64,000 bases of DNA from Microbacterium oleivorans (GTDB lineage Bacteria; Actinomycetota; Actinomycetes; Actinomycetales; Microbacteriaceae): the NCBI RefSeq assembly GCF_001644225.1, contig NZ_LSTV01000005.1:88387-152386 (forward strand), written 5' to 3'. This document shows positions 44,271 to 53,833 of this stretch, piece by piece. Position numbers and translations under genes: made by a program. Each line of letters starts with the position of its first letter. Position 1 is the stretch's first letter. The notes under the pieces were generated by a model that saw only the letters and a list, made by a program, of their open reading frames with translations, did no database searches and was not told where the DNA came from.

Positions 44271-44456
44271 ATGACTTCGCTCGTAGGGGACGCGAGCGCG
44301 AGAGTCGCGTGGATGCGCGTCACCGCCCGTATCCAGAAGGCGTGCGGTGCCATGTCTCGCACCGTTCGCCCCGACTCCGGGATCGCCGATCCGGAACATG
44401 TTGCGGTGCCCCTCCGCAGCCCACGCGTACGACGCTTGCGAGGAGCAACCCGATGA
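44271..44456 (+). CDS. Possible 61-residue leader protein coupled to the CDP-alcohol transferase
   Basis: An open frame starting MTSLVGDASARVAW whose TGA stop overlaps the ATG of the CDP-alcohol transferase (ATGA at 44453), the same overlap used throughout the window. A GGGGGTGG sequence precedes the start. The protein is very basic (many Arg) with no known domain. It may be a leader peptide that allows coupling, or chance; codon use is not clearly gene-like. Confidence 0.3.
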   Translation: MTSLVGDASARVAWMRVTARIQKACGAMSRTVRPDSGIADPEHVAVPLRSPRVRRLRGATR

Positions 44457-45190
44457 CGACCACAGATTCCAACGCGCCCGATCTCGCCGAAACGATGGCG
44501 AGACTGCGCGGAGCGCAGAAGGGCCACGCCCGCGGGGCGCCCGCGTACTCGGTGTACGTCAACCGTCGTATCGGACGGCTGTTCGCCGCCATCGCCTACC
44601 GGCTCGGCCTCACACCCAATCGCGTCACCCTCGTGAGCGCCGTCCACACCTTCACCGGTGTCGCGCTCATCGCTACGGTGCCGCCGTCATGGTGGTCCGG
44701 CGTCCTCATCTCCCTGCTGCTCGTGGCGGGCTACGCGTGGGACTCCGCCGACGGTCAGGTCGCTCGGCTCCGCGGCGGCGGCTCGATCGCGGGTGAGTGG
44801 CTGGACCACTTCGTGGATGCCCTGAAGATCGCGAGTCTGCACTTGGCCGTTCTGATCGGGCTCTACCGTTTCGGGGACCTCGGCGAGGTGGCCCTGCTCG
44901 TCCCGATCGGCTACTCCGTGATCGCGACCGTGACGTTCTTCGGCATGATTCTGAACGACCTCCTGAAAGGCGCGCGCGGCGTGGCGTCCACCCACACACG
45001 CGGCGGCGGTACCTTCGGCCGGTCGATGGTCCTTCTGCCGACTGACTTCGGGGTGCTCTGCCTCGCCTTTCTCCTGTGGGGTGTGTCGCCGCTGTTCCTG
45101 GCGGTCTACGGCGCTCTGTTCGCCGCCAACGCGCTCTTCCTGAGCGCAGCGACGCTTAAGTGGTTCCGCGAGATGCGCCGTGTCGGCTGA
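44453..45190 (+). CDS. CDP-alcohol phosphatidyltransferase family membrane protein
   Basis: A 245-residue integral membrane enzyme with about six helices. The full family motif is present: D97, D100-G101, A104-R105, G114, D118 and D122 (DSADGQVARLRG...GEWLDHFVDALK), which binds two metals and the CDP-linked donor. The family moves a phospho-alcohol or diacylglycerol-phosphate group from CDP to another alcohol. With a TagD-like enzyme and glycosyltransferases nearby it may make a phosphodiester-linked lipid or polymer rather than a standard phospholipid. AGGAG lies seven bases before the ATG. Confidence 0.9.
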   Translation: MTTTDSNAPDLAETMARLRGAQKGHARGAPAYSVYVNRRIGRLFAAIAYRLGLTPNRVTLVSAVHTFTGVALIATVPPSWWSGVLISLLLVAGYAWDSADGQVARLRGGGSIAGEWLDHFVDALKIASLHLAVLIGLYRFGDLGEVALLVPIGYSVIATVTFFGMILNDLLKGARGVASTHTRGGGTFGRSMVLLPTDFGVLCLAFLLWGVSPLFLAVYGALFAANALFLSAATLKWFREMRRVG

Positions 45191-46133
45191 CGATGGACGG
45201 TGGGCCGTCGTCGTCGTGAACTACGGGTCGAGCGCGCTCCTCGAGACCAACCTCGCCGCGACGGTGGCGGAGGCGGAGCCCGACATCGTCGTGGTGGTCG
45301 ACAACCCGACGACCGGTGCCGAGCGCGAGCGCGTGCGCGACCTCTCCCGACGGGAGCATTGGACGCTCATCGAGCCCGACGTCAATACCGGTTTCGGAGG
45401 CGGTGTCAATCTCGGCGTCGCCGCGGCTGTCGAAGCGGGAGCGACCGGTCTGCTGCTGCTCAACCCGGACGCTCGGATCGACGGGGACGCCGTCGGCACG
45501 CTCCGGAGAGCGACCGAGGACTCCCCGCTCGCACTGTGCGCGCCACGGATCTTGACACCCGGGGGCTCGGTCTGGTTCGCAGGGTCGGACGTCTCGCTGG
45601 TCGACGGGCGCACCCGCAGCCATGCCAAACGGGCCCAGTACCCCGGCGAGGAGACCTGGGAGTGGCTGACCGGGGCGTGCCTGTGGTTCACAGCCGCGCT
45701 CTGGCATGTGACGGGCGGCTTCGACGAGGACTACTTCCTGTACTGGGAGGACGTTGACTTCTCTCGCAGGGTCGTGGCCGCGGGCGGGACGCTCCGGGTG
45801 GTGACCGACTCCGTCGCCGTGCACGACGAAGGGGCGACCCACCGATCGCGTCGTCAGACGAATCGCAGCAAGTCCGAGACGTATTACTACTTCAACATCC
45901 GGAATCGGATGCTCTTCGCCACTCGATTCCTCGACGACGAGGGGATCCGTCGCTGGCGAGCGGGCGTCACGGCATCCGCTCGTGAAGTGATCCTCCGTGG
46001 CGGGCGCGCGCAGCTGCTCAGGTCGCCAGCGCCATGGCGGGCCTATCTGCGCGGTGTGCGCGACGCACGTCGGATCGCGGATGAAGGCTTGAGGCCCGAT
46101 GGCGACGGTGTCACGCCGGCCTCCAGGGGCTAG
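45180..46133 (+). CDS. Family 2 glycosyltransferase, rhamnosyltransferase-like
   Basis: A 317-residue GT-A enzyme. WAVVVVNYGSSALLETNL begins the nucleotide site, DVNTGFGGGVNLGV is the typical loop of rhamnosyl and galactofuranosyl transferases, LLLLNPDARI has the DxD-like turn, and GGFDEDYFLYWEDVDFSRR is the acceptor-side motif. It overlaps the CDP-alcohol transferase by 11 bases, so the two act in one pathway. The start is a GTG. Its stop TAG is also the start of a TAGGAT box for the next gene. Confidence 0.88.
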   Translation: MSADDGRWAVVVVNYGSSALLETNLAATVAEAEPDIVVVVDNPTTGAERERVRDLSRREHWTLIEPDVNTGFGGGVNLGVAAAVEAGATGLLLLNPDARIDGDAVGTLRRATEDSPLALCAPRILTPGGSVWFAGSDVSLVDGRTRSHAKRAQYPGEETWEWLTGACLWFTAALWHVTGGFDEDYFLYWEDVDFSRRVVAAGGTLRVVTDSVAVHDEGATHRSRRQTNRSKSETYYYFNIRNRMLFATRFLDDEGIRRWRAGVTASAREVILRGGRAQLLRSPAPWRAYLRGVRDARRIADEGLRPDGDGVTPASRG

Positions 46134-46181
46134 GATCTGTGCGAATCGTGCGGCGCGTCCACTGGGGAGGACGGCACGTTC

Positions 46182-46943
46182 ATGGGGGAGGACGACATCA
46201 GCATGAAGGACGATGAAGCATTCGCGCGTGATCGCGATGAGTTCGAACGCCTGCTCGGCGACGAGCCGCGCCGCCCGCCACGCAGGGCGATGATCGCAGT
46301 GGCGGTCGCCGCAGTGGTGGTGATCGGGGGAGGCATCGCGCTCGCCGTCGGACTGACCGGCGGCGGCGTATCAGCGGCACCGGGCCGTGTCGGTTCGAGC
46401 GCCTCACCCGGAGCCGGCGAGCCCTCCTCCGATGCCTCGCCGGGCGGGACGGCGACGGGGGAGACACCCGACGGGTCGGCGGCGACGCCCGGAACCGATT
46501 CGGCCGAGCCGGATGATCCGTCCACGCCGGCCCCCGATGCCCGTGAGACGCTTCCACCGGCCGACCTCGCGGCACCCGTCACCGTGGACGGAGGGCCTAC
46601 GGTGTCGGTGCGCCGCATCGAGAGCGTCACGGGGGAGGCCGTCCTTCCCGGTGAGGTGAGCGGCCCGGCTGTGCGCGTCACCGTCGAGGTGAAGAACGGC
46701 TCCACAAAGCCCATCGATCTCACCACCGCAGCTGTCACCCTGTTCGCCGGCTCGTCGGATCTGCAGGCCAGTCCGGTCACGAAGCCGGCCGGCAGGGCTT
46801 TCCCGTCCGAGGTCGCGCCGGGAAAGACGGCCGAAGGCGCCTTCGTCTTCGAACTGCCCGAGGGGCAGCGCGCCGACGTTCGCATCGAGGTCGATCTGTC
46901 CGTTTCAGACCCGCTGATCGCCTTCGAAGGCGACATCGACTGA
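46182..46943 (+). CDS. Single-pass membrane protein with DUF4352-like outer domain
   Basis: A 253-residue protein. A charged cytoplasmic start of about 35 residues precedes one membrane helix (about 36-58), a low-complexity Gly/Ser/Thr/Pro linker (60-130), and a beta-sandwich (about 135-253) with VRVTVEVKNGSTKPIDLTTA and VFELPEGQRADVRIEV, the pattern of DUF4352-type domains. Its role is unknown. Two ATGs, 46182 and 46203, each follow a GGGGAGG at the same distance, part of a 21-base imperfect duplication; I give the first. A hairpin terminator follows. Confidence 0.8.
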   Translation: MGEDDISMKDDEAFARDRDEFERLLGDEPRRPPRRAMIAVAVAAVVVIGGGIALAVGLTGGGVSAAPGRVGSSASPGAGEPSSDASPGGTATGETPDGSAATPGTDSAEPDDPSTPAPDARETLPPADLAAPVTVDGGPTVSVRRIESVTGEAVLPGEVSGPAVRVTVEVKNGSTKPIDLTTAAVTLFAGSSDLQASPVTKPAGRAFPSEVAPGKTAEGAFVFELPEGQRADVRIEVDLSVSDPLIAFEGDID

Positions 46944-46960
46944 TCGGCCAAGGGGCCGAT
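46943..46960 (+). terminator. Hairpin terminator
   Basis: ATCGGCC and GGCCGAT form a 7-bp stem with an AAGG loop directly after the stop codon, followed by TCT. It separates the DUF4352-like gene from the giant secreted protein gene. Confidence 0.65.
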
Positions 46961-46995
46961 TCTGAAAACAGGTCGCGCTCAGCACACGTTATGGC

Positions 46996-47030
46996 GTATG
47001 TTGTGCGAGAAATCCTTTGGGGGGATTTCT
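46996..47030 (+). promoter_or_regulatory. Promoter and leader hairpin of the LamG/PKD protein gene
   Basis: TATGTT at 46996-47001 is a likely -10. Directly after it AGAAATCC (47008-47015) and GGATTTCT (47023-47030) form an 8-bp AT-richer hairpin at or near the 5' end of the mRNA, which may protect the transcript. A second box, TATAGG, occurs about 12 bases before the GTG start. Confidence 0.4.
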
Positions 47031-47094
47031 GGGGACCCGTCAGCACCACGCGATCAGCGTGGGAATGCCGACGCGCATATAGGGGATGTAAATC

Positions 47095-50000
47095 GTGGGG
47101 ACGATTTCTGCAGGCCGTGCGGCCTTTTCGATGATGATCGCGGCAGTCGTCGCGGCCGGACTCACGTTTGGGGTGGTGCCGACAGCGGCGATCGCGGCGG
47201 ATTCGCCACCGGCCGCTGCGCCGTCGACGCTCCCTCAGACGGTGACGGCCGACGCGCTTCCCACCGTGCAGATCGACGGCGGCGTGGTGTGGTCCCAGGT
47301 CATCGTGGGAAACACGGTGTACGCCGCTGGACAGTTCTCGAACGCCCGACCGGCGGGCGCGGCACCGGGAACCAACCTCTCGGCGCGCGGCAACATCCTC
47401 GCCTACAACCTGACCACGGGCGCGCTGATCGCCTCGTTCGCTCCGACCTTCAACAATCGGATCAACGAGCTCGCTGCGTCTCCGGACGGCACGAAGCTCT
47501 ACGTCACGGGTTCCTTCAGTCAGGTCGATGGTCAGAACCGGCAGCGCTTCGCCGTCCTCGACATCCCCAGCGGCAAGCTCGTATCGGGGACCGTCGGCTT
47601 GAACAACATCGGGAAAACGATCTATGCGACCGCCGACGGCGTGTTCGTGGGTGGCTACTTCACCTCCGTCGCGGGTCAGCCGCGACAGCGCATCGTAAAG
47701 CTGAATGCGACCGGAACAGCTCTCCAGCCGTTCGCGGTTCCCGTCGACAACGGGCAGGTGCAGAGCATCGCGGTGAACCCCGCCGGCGACCGAGTGGCCC
47801 TCTCCGGCAACTTCACGTCGGTCGGCGGCGGTGACAATCCGGGCTTCGGGCTGTATCTCGCCGACGCATCGAGCGGCGCCGGACTCCCGCTCCCCGCGAA
47901 CACGCAGGTTCGCAACGCAGGTGAGACCGCCGGCTTCATGAGTCTCGCTACTGACGGAACGAAGTTCTACGGGGCCGGCTGGCACTTCAACGGCACCGGT
48001 AACACGGAGGGCACGTTCGCCGTGAACTGGGCGGACGGCGCCATCGCGTGGATCGAGGACTGCCACGGCGACACGTACGACATCGCGATAGTCAACGACA
48101 TCGCCTACTCCGCCAGCCACAAGCACTACTGCGGCAACAGTGGCGGCTTCCCCCAGACCGAACCCTGGAGCTTCTATCACTCCACCGCATGGACCACCGA
48201 TGCGCGCGGGACGAACACGGGTGACATCTACGGCTACCCGGACCACCCGGGAACACCGCGCCCCGAACTGTTGAACTGGTTCCCGCAGACCACGCCGGGC
48301 AGCTTCACCGGCACCGGCCAAGCCGTCTGGACGGTTACGGGTAACTCCGACTACGTCATCTACGGTGGCGAATTCCCCGTGGTGAACGGCACCCGGCAGC
48401 AGGGTCTCGTGCGGTACGGCACGCGTGCCCTCGCGCCCAACAAGCAGGGTCCCCGATTCTCGGGTGACGCGTGGAACTTCTCCGCGAAGTCCTTCTCCGC
48501 GGGCGAGGTCCGGGTGAGGTACGAGACCAACTGGGATCGTGACGACACCACCCTGACCTACCGCGTATATCGCGACTCCGAGTCTTCTGCGCCCATCGCG
48601 GAGAAGACGATCTCGACGGTGTTCTGGAAGCCGCAGACGCAGACCTTCACCGACGCCGACCAGCAGCCGGGCAGCTCGCACCGCTATCGCGTGGTCGCAA
48701 CCGATCCGTACGGCAACGTCGCCAAGTCGAGCTGGATCACCGTGACGGTCTCGGACGCGGTCCTCGGCGACTATGCGAAGGACGTCTTCAAAGACGACGC
48801 CGAGCACTTCTGGCGCCTCTCCGACCCGGACTCCGCGAGCTCCAGCGACTGGGCCGGAACATCTGACCTGACGATCACCGGTACGGTGGAGTCCGCCGCG
48901 GGTGCTATCGCATCCGATCCGGACACCGCCAAGACCTTCTCGAACGGGGCGTTCGGGGCCACGACGGACTCGATCGAGGGTCCCGACACGTTCACGGTCG
49001 AGAGCTGGGTCAAGACGACTTCCACATCCGGTGGCAAGATCATCGGTTTCGGCAACAGCTCGGGTGGAAACTCGAACAGCTACGACCGGCACGTGTACAT
49101 GGACAACGACGGCCGTATCTGGTTCGGCGTCTATCCCGGCGGGGTGCGGACGCTCAACTCCGGTGCCGGTTACAACGACGGCCAATGGCACCACATCGTG
49201 GCCAGCATGAGTGCCGACGGGATGAAGCTGTACCTCGACGGAAAGCGGGTCGCGCAGCGCGCGGACACGACGACAGCCCAGTCGTACTCCGGCTTCTGGC
49301 GGGTCGGAGGCGACAACATCGGCGGATGGCCGAACCAGCCCTCCTCCTCGCACCTCTCCGGCACCATCGATGATGTGGCCGTGTACGGGCAGGCGCTCAC
49401 GATGGCGGAGGTGCAGTCGCACTACCGCAAGTCGGGGCGGACGCTGGATGTGCCCGACGCTCCGACCGACGCCTACGGCGCCGTCGTGTACAACTCCGAA
49501 CCGGACCTCTACTGGCGCTACAGCGAGAAGTCGGGGACGAACGTCGCAGACAGCAGCGTCTCGGGGTACGCCGGTGCCATCGCCGGCACCGTGACGCGCG
49601 ATGTGCCCGGTGCGATCTCGGGGACGACGGACCCCGGCATTGCTCTCTCGGGCTGGTCCAACGTGCATTCCGTCGCGCAGTTCGGGTCGCCGGGGTCCTT
49701 CACGGCCGAGACCTGGTTCAAGACGACCTCTACGCAGGGCGGCAAGATCATCGGCTTCGGAGATGCGCAGGCGGGCACGTCCTCGAACTACGACCGACAC
49801 GTCTACATGCAGGACAACGGACAGCTCGTGTTCGGAACCTGGACCGGGCAGGCGAACACGATCACATCGCCGAAGGCCTACAACAATGGTCAGTGGCACC
49901 ACCTGGTGGCGACGCAGGGGCCTGCCGGTATGGCGATGTACGTCGACGGTGTGCAGGTGGGGACGAACCCGCAGACGCAGGCGCAGGGGTACAACGGCTA

Positions 50001-52698
50001 TTGGCGGGTCGGCGGTGACACCACGTGGGGCTCGTCGTCGCCGTTCCTCACGGGCAGCTATGACGAGACCGCGATCTACGGCCGCGCACTCACCGCAGCC
50101 GAGGTCTCCCAGCACTACGCCGTCGGCTCGACGGGTCAGACGCCGAACCTGGCCCCGACGGCGCAGGTGACTTACTCGCTCGATCACCTCGCCGCGTCCT
50201 TCCAAGGGTCGGGGTCAACGGATCCCGATGGAACGATCGGGTCGTACGCGTGGGACTTCGGCGACGGCGACACGTCGACGGAAGTCAACCCCTCGCACCG
50301 CTACCGTGCGGGCGGGGACTACACGGTCACGCTCGAGGTGACCGACGACGACGGCGCCACGAACTCCATTCAGGTGCCCATCACGGTCATCGCCAACGAG
50401 CCTCCGACCGCACAGGCTGCATGGAGCGCCGTCGGTCTCGATGCGACGTTCTCCTCCTCCGGTTCGACGGACAGTGACGGGTCGATCGCCGCATTCGCAT
50501 GGGACTTCGGGGACGGACGCACCGACACGGCACCGTCGCCGAGCCACACGTACGCCGAGGCCGGCTCGTACACCGTCACGCTGACGGTCACGGACGACGA
50601 CGGCGCGACCGCGAAGACCACACTCGATGTGGTCGTCACGGCACCGGTCAACGCGGCGCCGACGGCTGCATTCACCTCGACGGTGGCCGACCTTTCGGTC
50701 TCCGTCACGGGTGCGGCCTCCACGGACACCGACGGCACGATCGCCTCGTACTCCTGGGCGTTCGGGGACGGGGAGACCGCCACCGGCGTGACAGCGTCGC
50801 ACGATTACGAGAGCGCCGGCGAGTACACGATCACCCTCACAGTGACCGATGACGACGGTGCGACGGATTCGAAGACCGCAACGGTGACGGTGAAAGCCCC
50901 GTCCGCGGCCAAGCCCCTGTTCCTTGACGAATTCTCGAGGACCGCGGGGTCGGGATGGGGCACCGCCGACATCGGAGGCGCCTGGTCGCTGCGTTCGGTG
51001 GCCAGCCGGTACTCGGTGGCGAATGGAAGCGGGAATCTGATCCTGCCGAAGGCGACCACGGTGTACGCCGACGCCACGTCGGTGAACACCGATCGAGTCC
51101 GCGTCGACGCCACATTCTCCGTCGACAAGCTCGCCGAGGGTACGTACGTCGCCGTCACCGGACGTCAGATCGGCGCGGACAGCTATGTCCTCCGCGTGAG
51201 GATCAGTGCGGACGGGACCGGCCGCCTGTATGTACTGCGCAACGGTTCGACGGCGATCGGTTCCTCGTTCCTGCTGCCGTTCACGATCCAGGCCGGGCAG
51301 AAGTACCACGCCACGTTCGACGTCACCGGAACGTCGCCGACGTCGCTCAAGGCGAAGGTGTGGCCTGCCTCGGGAGCTGAGCCCACCTGGCAGCGTGAGG
51401 TCACCGATGCGACGGCTGCGTTGCAGGCGCCCGGTCGGATCGGGGTCTTCGGATTCCTTCCCGCTGCGGTGACGAACGACCCTGTGACCGTCTCCTTCGA
51501 CCGCATTGTCGCCGCGGACCCGGATGCCGGAGTGCCTCCGACGGCCAACGCCGCACCGACAGCGGCGTTCACGCACACGAAGAACGGCCTCAAGGTAGAC
51601 GTCGACGGTGCGGGGTCATCGGACTCCGACGGTTCCATCGCATCGTATGCGTGGCAGTTCGGTGACCCGGCCGGAAGCGTCGGCACCGGGGCCAAGGTGT
51701 CGCACACCTACGAGGCGGCGGGGACGTACACCGTGCGGCTGACGGTAACCGACGACGACGGCGCGACGGCTACGGTCACCCACGAGGTGACGGTCGCCGC
51801 GCCCGCCGCCAACGTGGCGCCGACGGCGGCGTTCACACGGACACCGGCAGGTCTCACAGTTGCGGTCGACGGCAAGACGTCAACCGACTCCGACGGCACG
51901 GTCGCGTCGTACGACTGGCAGTTCGGGGATGCCGACGGGGGCACAGCGACAGGCGCCACGGCCTCGTACACCTATCGCGTCGCCGGGACCTACACGATCA
52001 GCCTGACCGTGACCGACGATGACGGGGCGACGGACACCAAGACGCAGCAGGTGACGGTGACGGCGCCCGCGCCAGGTGTGCTCTTCGCCGATACATTCGG
52101 CCGCTCGACGACCGCCGGCTGGGGGATCTCGGACAGCGGGGCGGCGTGGACGACCCGCGGTGCATCGACCCGCTTCTCGGTCGCCGACGGAAAGGGCACG
52201 TTCTCCGTCGGTGCAGGGACGTCGCTCTTCGCCGACACGCCTGTCATCGACAGCACGTCCACGACGCTGAGCGGGTCGTTCACTGTCGACAAGGTCAACG
52301 AGGGCATGTACGTCGGCGTCATCGCTCGTCGGGTGGGGACCACCCAGTGGCTCGTTCGGGCTCGGATCGCGGCGGACGGAGCCGTCAAGCTCAATGTCCT
52401 CCGCGGTGACAGCACGTCGGTCGGCGCAGCAGTGTCGCCGGCGGGGCTGACGGTCGCGGCAGGACAGACCTACCGTTTCGAGATCGACACCAAGACGACG
52501 ACCACGACCGCGATCGCTGCGAAGTTCTGGAAGGACGGCGACACCGAGCCGACCGCCTGGCAGATCGAGCGCACCGATGCGACCGCCGCGCTGCAGGGGC
52601 CGGGATCTGCCGGGTTCTACGGCTACCTTCCGAGCGCGACGGCGAATGTGCCGGTTGCGCTGAGGTTCGATGACCTCGAGATCGTCGCAGCACCGTGA
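47095..52698 (+). CDS. Giant secreted LamG/PKD multidomain protein
   Basis: An 1,867-residue protein with a signal peptide (about 1-35). Domain order by reading: beta-propeller-like repeats (about 45-450), an FN3-like domain (455-555), two LamG/concanavalin-like domains (559-778 and 794-1008) with repeated SWVKTTS and GGKIIGFG strands, three PKD domains (1020-1270), a beta-sandwich (1275-1480), two PKD domains (1483-1657) and a second beta-sandwich (1660-1867). The sandwiches begin with D-x-F-x-R and GWG and recur in the beta-helix protein. No anchor is seen. I infer binding to the cell-surface polymer. The GTG follows AGGGGAT. Confidence 0.82.
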   Translation: MGTISAGRAAFSMMIAAVVAAGLTFGVVPTAAIAADSPPAAAPSTLPQTVTADALPTVQIDGGVVWSQVIVGNTVYAAGQFSNARPAGAAPGTNLSARGNILAYNLTTGALIASFAPTFNNRINELAASPDGTKLYVTGSFSQVDGQNRQRFAVLDIPSGKLVSGTVGLNNIGKTIYATADGVFVGGYFTSVAGQPRQRIVKLNATGTALQPFAVPVDNGQVQSIAVNPAGDRVALSGNFTSVGGGDNPGFGLYLADASSGAGLPLPANTQVRNAGETAGFMSLATDGTKFYGAGWHFNGTGNTEGTFAVNWADGAIAWIEDCHGDTYDIAIVNDIAYSASHKHYCGNSGGFPQTEPWSFYHSTAWTTDARGTNTGDIYGYPDHPGTPRPELLNWFPQTTPGSFTGTGQAVWTVTGNSDYVIYGGEFPVVNGTRQQGLVRYGTRALAPNKQGPRFSGDAWNFSAKSFSAGEVRVRYETNWDRDDTTLTYRVYRDSESSAPIAEKTISTVFWKPQTQTFTDADQQPGSSHRYRVVATDPYGNVAKSSWITVTVSDAVLGDYAKDVFKDDAEHFWRLSDPDSASSSDWAGTSDLTITGTVESAAGAIASDPDTAKTFSNGAFGATTDSIEGPDTFTVESWVKTTSTSGGKIIGFGNSSGGNSNSYDRHVYMDNDGRIWFGVYPGGVRTLNSGAGYNDGQWHHIVASMSADGMKLYLDGKRVAQRADTTTAQSYSGFWRVGGDNIGGWPNQPSSSHLSGTIDDVAVYGQALTMAEVQSHYRKSGRTLDVPDAPTDAYGAVVYNSEPDLYWRYSEKSGTNVADSSVSGYAGAIAGTVTRDVPGAISGTTDPGIALSGWSNVHSVAQFGSPGSFTAETWFKTTSTQGGKIIGFGDAQAGTSSNYDRHVYMQDNGQLVFGTWTGQANTITSPKAYNNGQWHHLVATQGPAGMAMYVDGVQVGTNPQTQAQGYNGYWRVGGDTTWGSSSPFLTGSYDETAIYGRALTAAEVSQHYAVGSTGQTPNLAPTAQVTYSLDHLAASFQGSGSTDPDGTIGSYAWDFGDGDTSTEVNPSHRYRAGGDYTVTLEVTDDDGATNSIQVPITVIANEPPTAQAAWSAVGLDATFSSSGSTDSDGSIAAFAWDFGDGRTDTAPSPSHTYAEAGSYTVTLTVTDDDGATAKTTLDVVVTAPVNAAPTAAFTSTVADLSVSVTGAASTDTDGTIASYSWAFGDGETATGVTASHDYESAGEYTITLTVTDDDGATDSKTATVTVKAPSAAKPLFLDEFSRTAGSGWGTADIGGAWSLRSVASRYSVANGSGNLILPKATTVYADATSVNTDRVRVDATFSVDKLAEGTYVAVTGRQIGADSYVLRVRISADGTGRLYVLRNGSTAIGSSFLLPFTIQAGQKYHATFDVTGTSPTSLKAKVWPASGAEPTWQREVTDATAALQAPGRIGVFGFLPAAVTNDPVTVSFDRIVAADPDAGVPPTANAAPTAAFTHTKNGLKVDVDGAGSSDSDGSIASYAWQFGDPAGSVGTGAKVSHTYEAAGTYTVRLTVTDDDGATATVTHEVTVAAPAANVAPTAAFTRTPAGLTVAVDGKTSTDSDGTVASYDWQFGDADGGTATGATASYTYRVAGTYTISLTVTDDDGATDTKTQQVTVTAPAPGVLFADTFGRSTTAGWGISDSGAAWTTRGASTRFSVADGKGTFSVGAGTSLFADTPVIDSTSTTLSGSFTVDKVNEGMYVGVIARRVGTTQWLVRARIAADGAVKLNVLRGDSTSVGAAVSPAGLTVAAGQTYRFEIDTKTTTTTAIAAKFWKDGDTEPTAWQIERTDATAALQGPGSAGFYGYLPSATANVPVALRFDDLEIVAAP
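50155..52070 (+). repeat. Five coding repeats of PKD domains
   Basis: Five copies of about 250 bases, three in tandem (50155-50905) and two after a 600-base insert (51545-52065). Each encodes an Ig-like PKD fold ending in VTDDDGAT, so short near-identical DNA stretches recur. They are protein repeats, not a CRISPR or transposon structure. Confidence 0.85.
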
Positions 52699-52720
52699 CC
52701 GTAGGAGGCGTGCGGAGCGA

Positions 52721-53833
52721 GTGAACTCGATCGCTCGAGACCTGCGTGTCGTCCAGCTCTACGAGGTGGTGAGGAGCGCGCATCTGGAGCGGGCCGCGGC
52801 GGTCGAGCCGCGGCCCGTCATCCTGTACCGCCGCACCAGATACGATTTCGACCCGTCCCTCGTAGAGGCATCGAACGCGCAGCGTCGGGGTCTGTGGCGG
52901 TCGGTCGTTTATGCACTGTCCACGGACGTCGACATCGTCGAGGTGAACGAGCCGCTCTCGGGTGATTCGTCGTTGCCGAGCGTGTTGTTCATCGCTGCGG
53001 CACGGTTCCGAGCCGCCGTCCGACGCCGACCGCGTCCCCTAGCCGTCTCCTACGCCATCGAGAACTTCGATCCCGACGTGCTGGTACGGAACCTTCCGCC
53101 GAAGGCGAGGATCCGCCACCGACTGCGTCACCTTGCCACACCCATCTTGTGGCGATCGTTGGACCGGATCGTATACGGCACAGCCGGCGCGCGAGACGTG
53201 TATGTCAGGGTCTTCGGTGAAACAGAGGGCCGGCCCGACAGCACGCTGATCGAGGCTCTCCCCGCGCCGGCAGAGGGGACGGATGCCGCACGTGATCCGG
53301 TCATCATGTTCCTCGGCGATCTGTCGGAGAGGAAGGGCTTCCCCGACGTCGTCGCTGCGTGGCCCCGGGTGAGGGCGGCGGTGCCCCGTGCTCGTCTGCT
53401 GATCGTCGGGCGCGGCGCGGGCTCCGAAGAGGCATCGGCTCTCGCATCAGCCGATGAGAGGGTCACCACGGTCCTCGAGCCCCCTCGCGCCCACATCGCA
53501 CAGCTCCTCCGAGAGGCGAAAGTCCTCGTGCTGCCCTCCCGTCGTCGACCGCTGTGGCGGGAGCAGGTGGGGCTGCCCATCGTGGAAGGGCTGGCGGCCG
53601 GGTGCCTCGTCGTGACGACCACGGAGACCGGCATCGCGGAGTGGCTCTCGCGCCATGGTCACTGGGTGATCCCGGAGGGGGAGGCTTCGGCCAGCCTCGG
53701 GGAGGCGCTCATCGAGGCGGTCGGCAGCTCCCGCCGGCCCGCGCACGTGCGTTCGGACCTGCCGTCCGTCGACGGGCGGCATGCAGCCCACGAATGGATG
53801 CATCGAGCCGGCGACCCTACCGGGATCGGATGA
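52721..53833 (+). CDS. Glycosyltransferase family 4
   Basis: A 370-residue GT-B enzyme. The C-terminal donor domain is clear: VIMFLGDLSERKGFPDVVAA, RARLLIVGRGAGSEE, and GLPIVEGLAAGCLVVTTTETG (the E-x7-E nucleotide-sugar motif region). The start is uncertain: a GTG at 52721 lies 12 bases after AGGAGG; no in-frame start lies nearer. Coming 22 bases after the LamG/PKD gene, it may be co-transcribed. Its 3' end overlaps the convergent glycosyltransferase gene by 17 bases. Confidence 0.83.
   Translation: MNSIARDLRVVQLYEVVRSAHLERAAAVEPRPVILYRRTRYDFDPSLVEASNAQRRGLWRSVVYALSTDVDIVEVNEPLSGDSSLPSVLFIAAARFRAAVRRRPRPLAVSYAIENFDPDVLVRNLPPKARIRHRLRHLATPILWRSLDRIVYGTAGARDVYVRVFGETEGRPDSTLIEALPAPAEGTDAARDPVIMFLGDLSERKGFPDVVAAWPRVRAAVPRARLLIVGRGAGSEEASALASADERVTTVLEPPRAHIAQLLREAKVLVLPSRRRPLWREQVGLPIVEGLAAGCLVVTTTETGIAEWLSRHGHWVIPEGEASASLGEALIEAVGSSRRPAHVRSDLPSVDGRHAAHEWMHRAGDPTGIG

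Noticed and set aside
46777..50205. Open frame of about 1,140 codons on the minus strand
   Set aside because: Antisense to the LamG/PKD gene, which has a signal peptide and recognisable domains.
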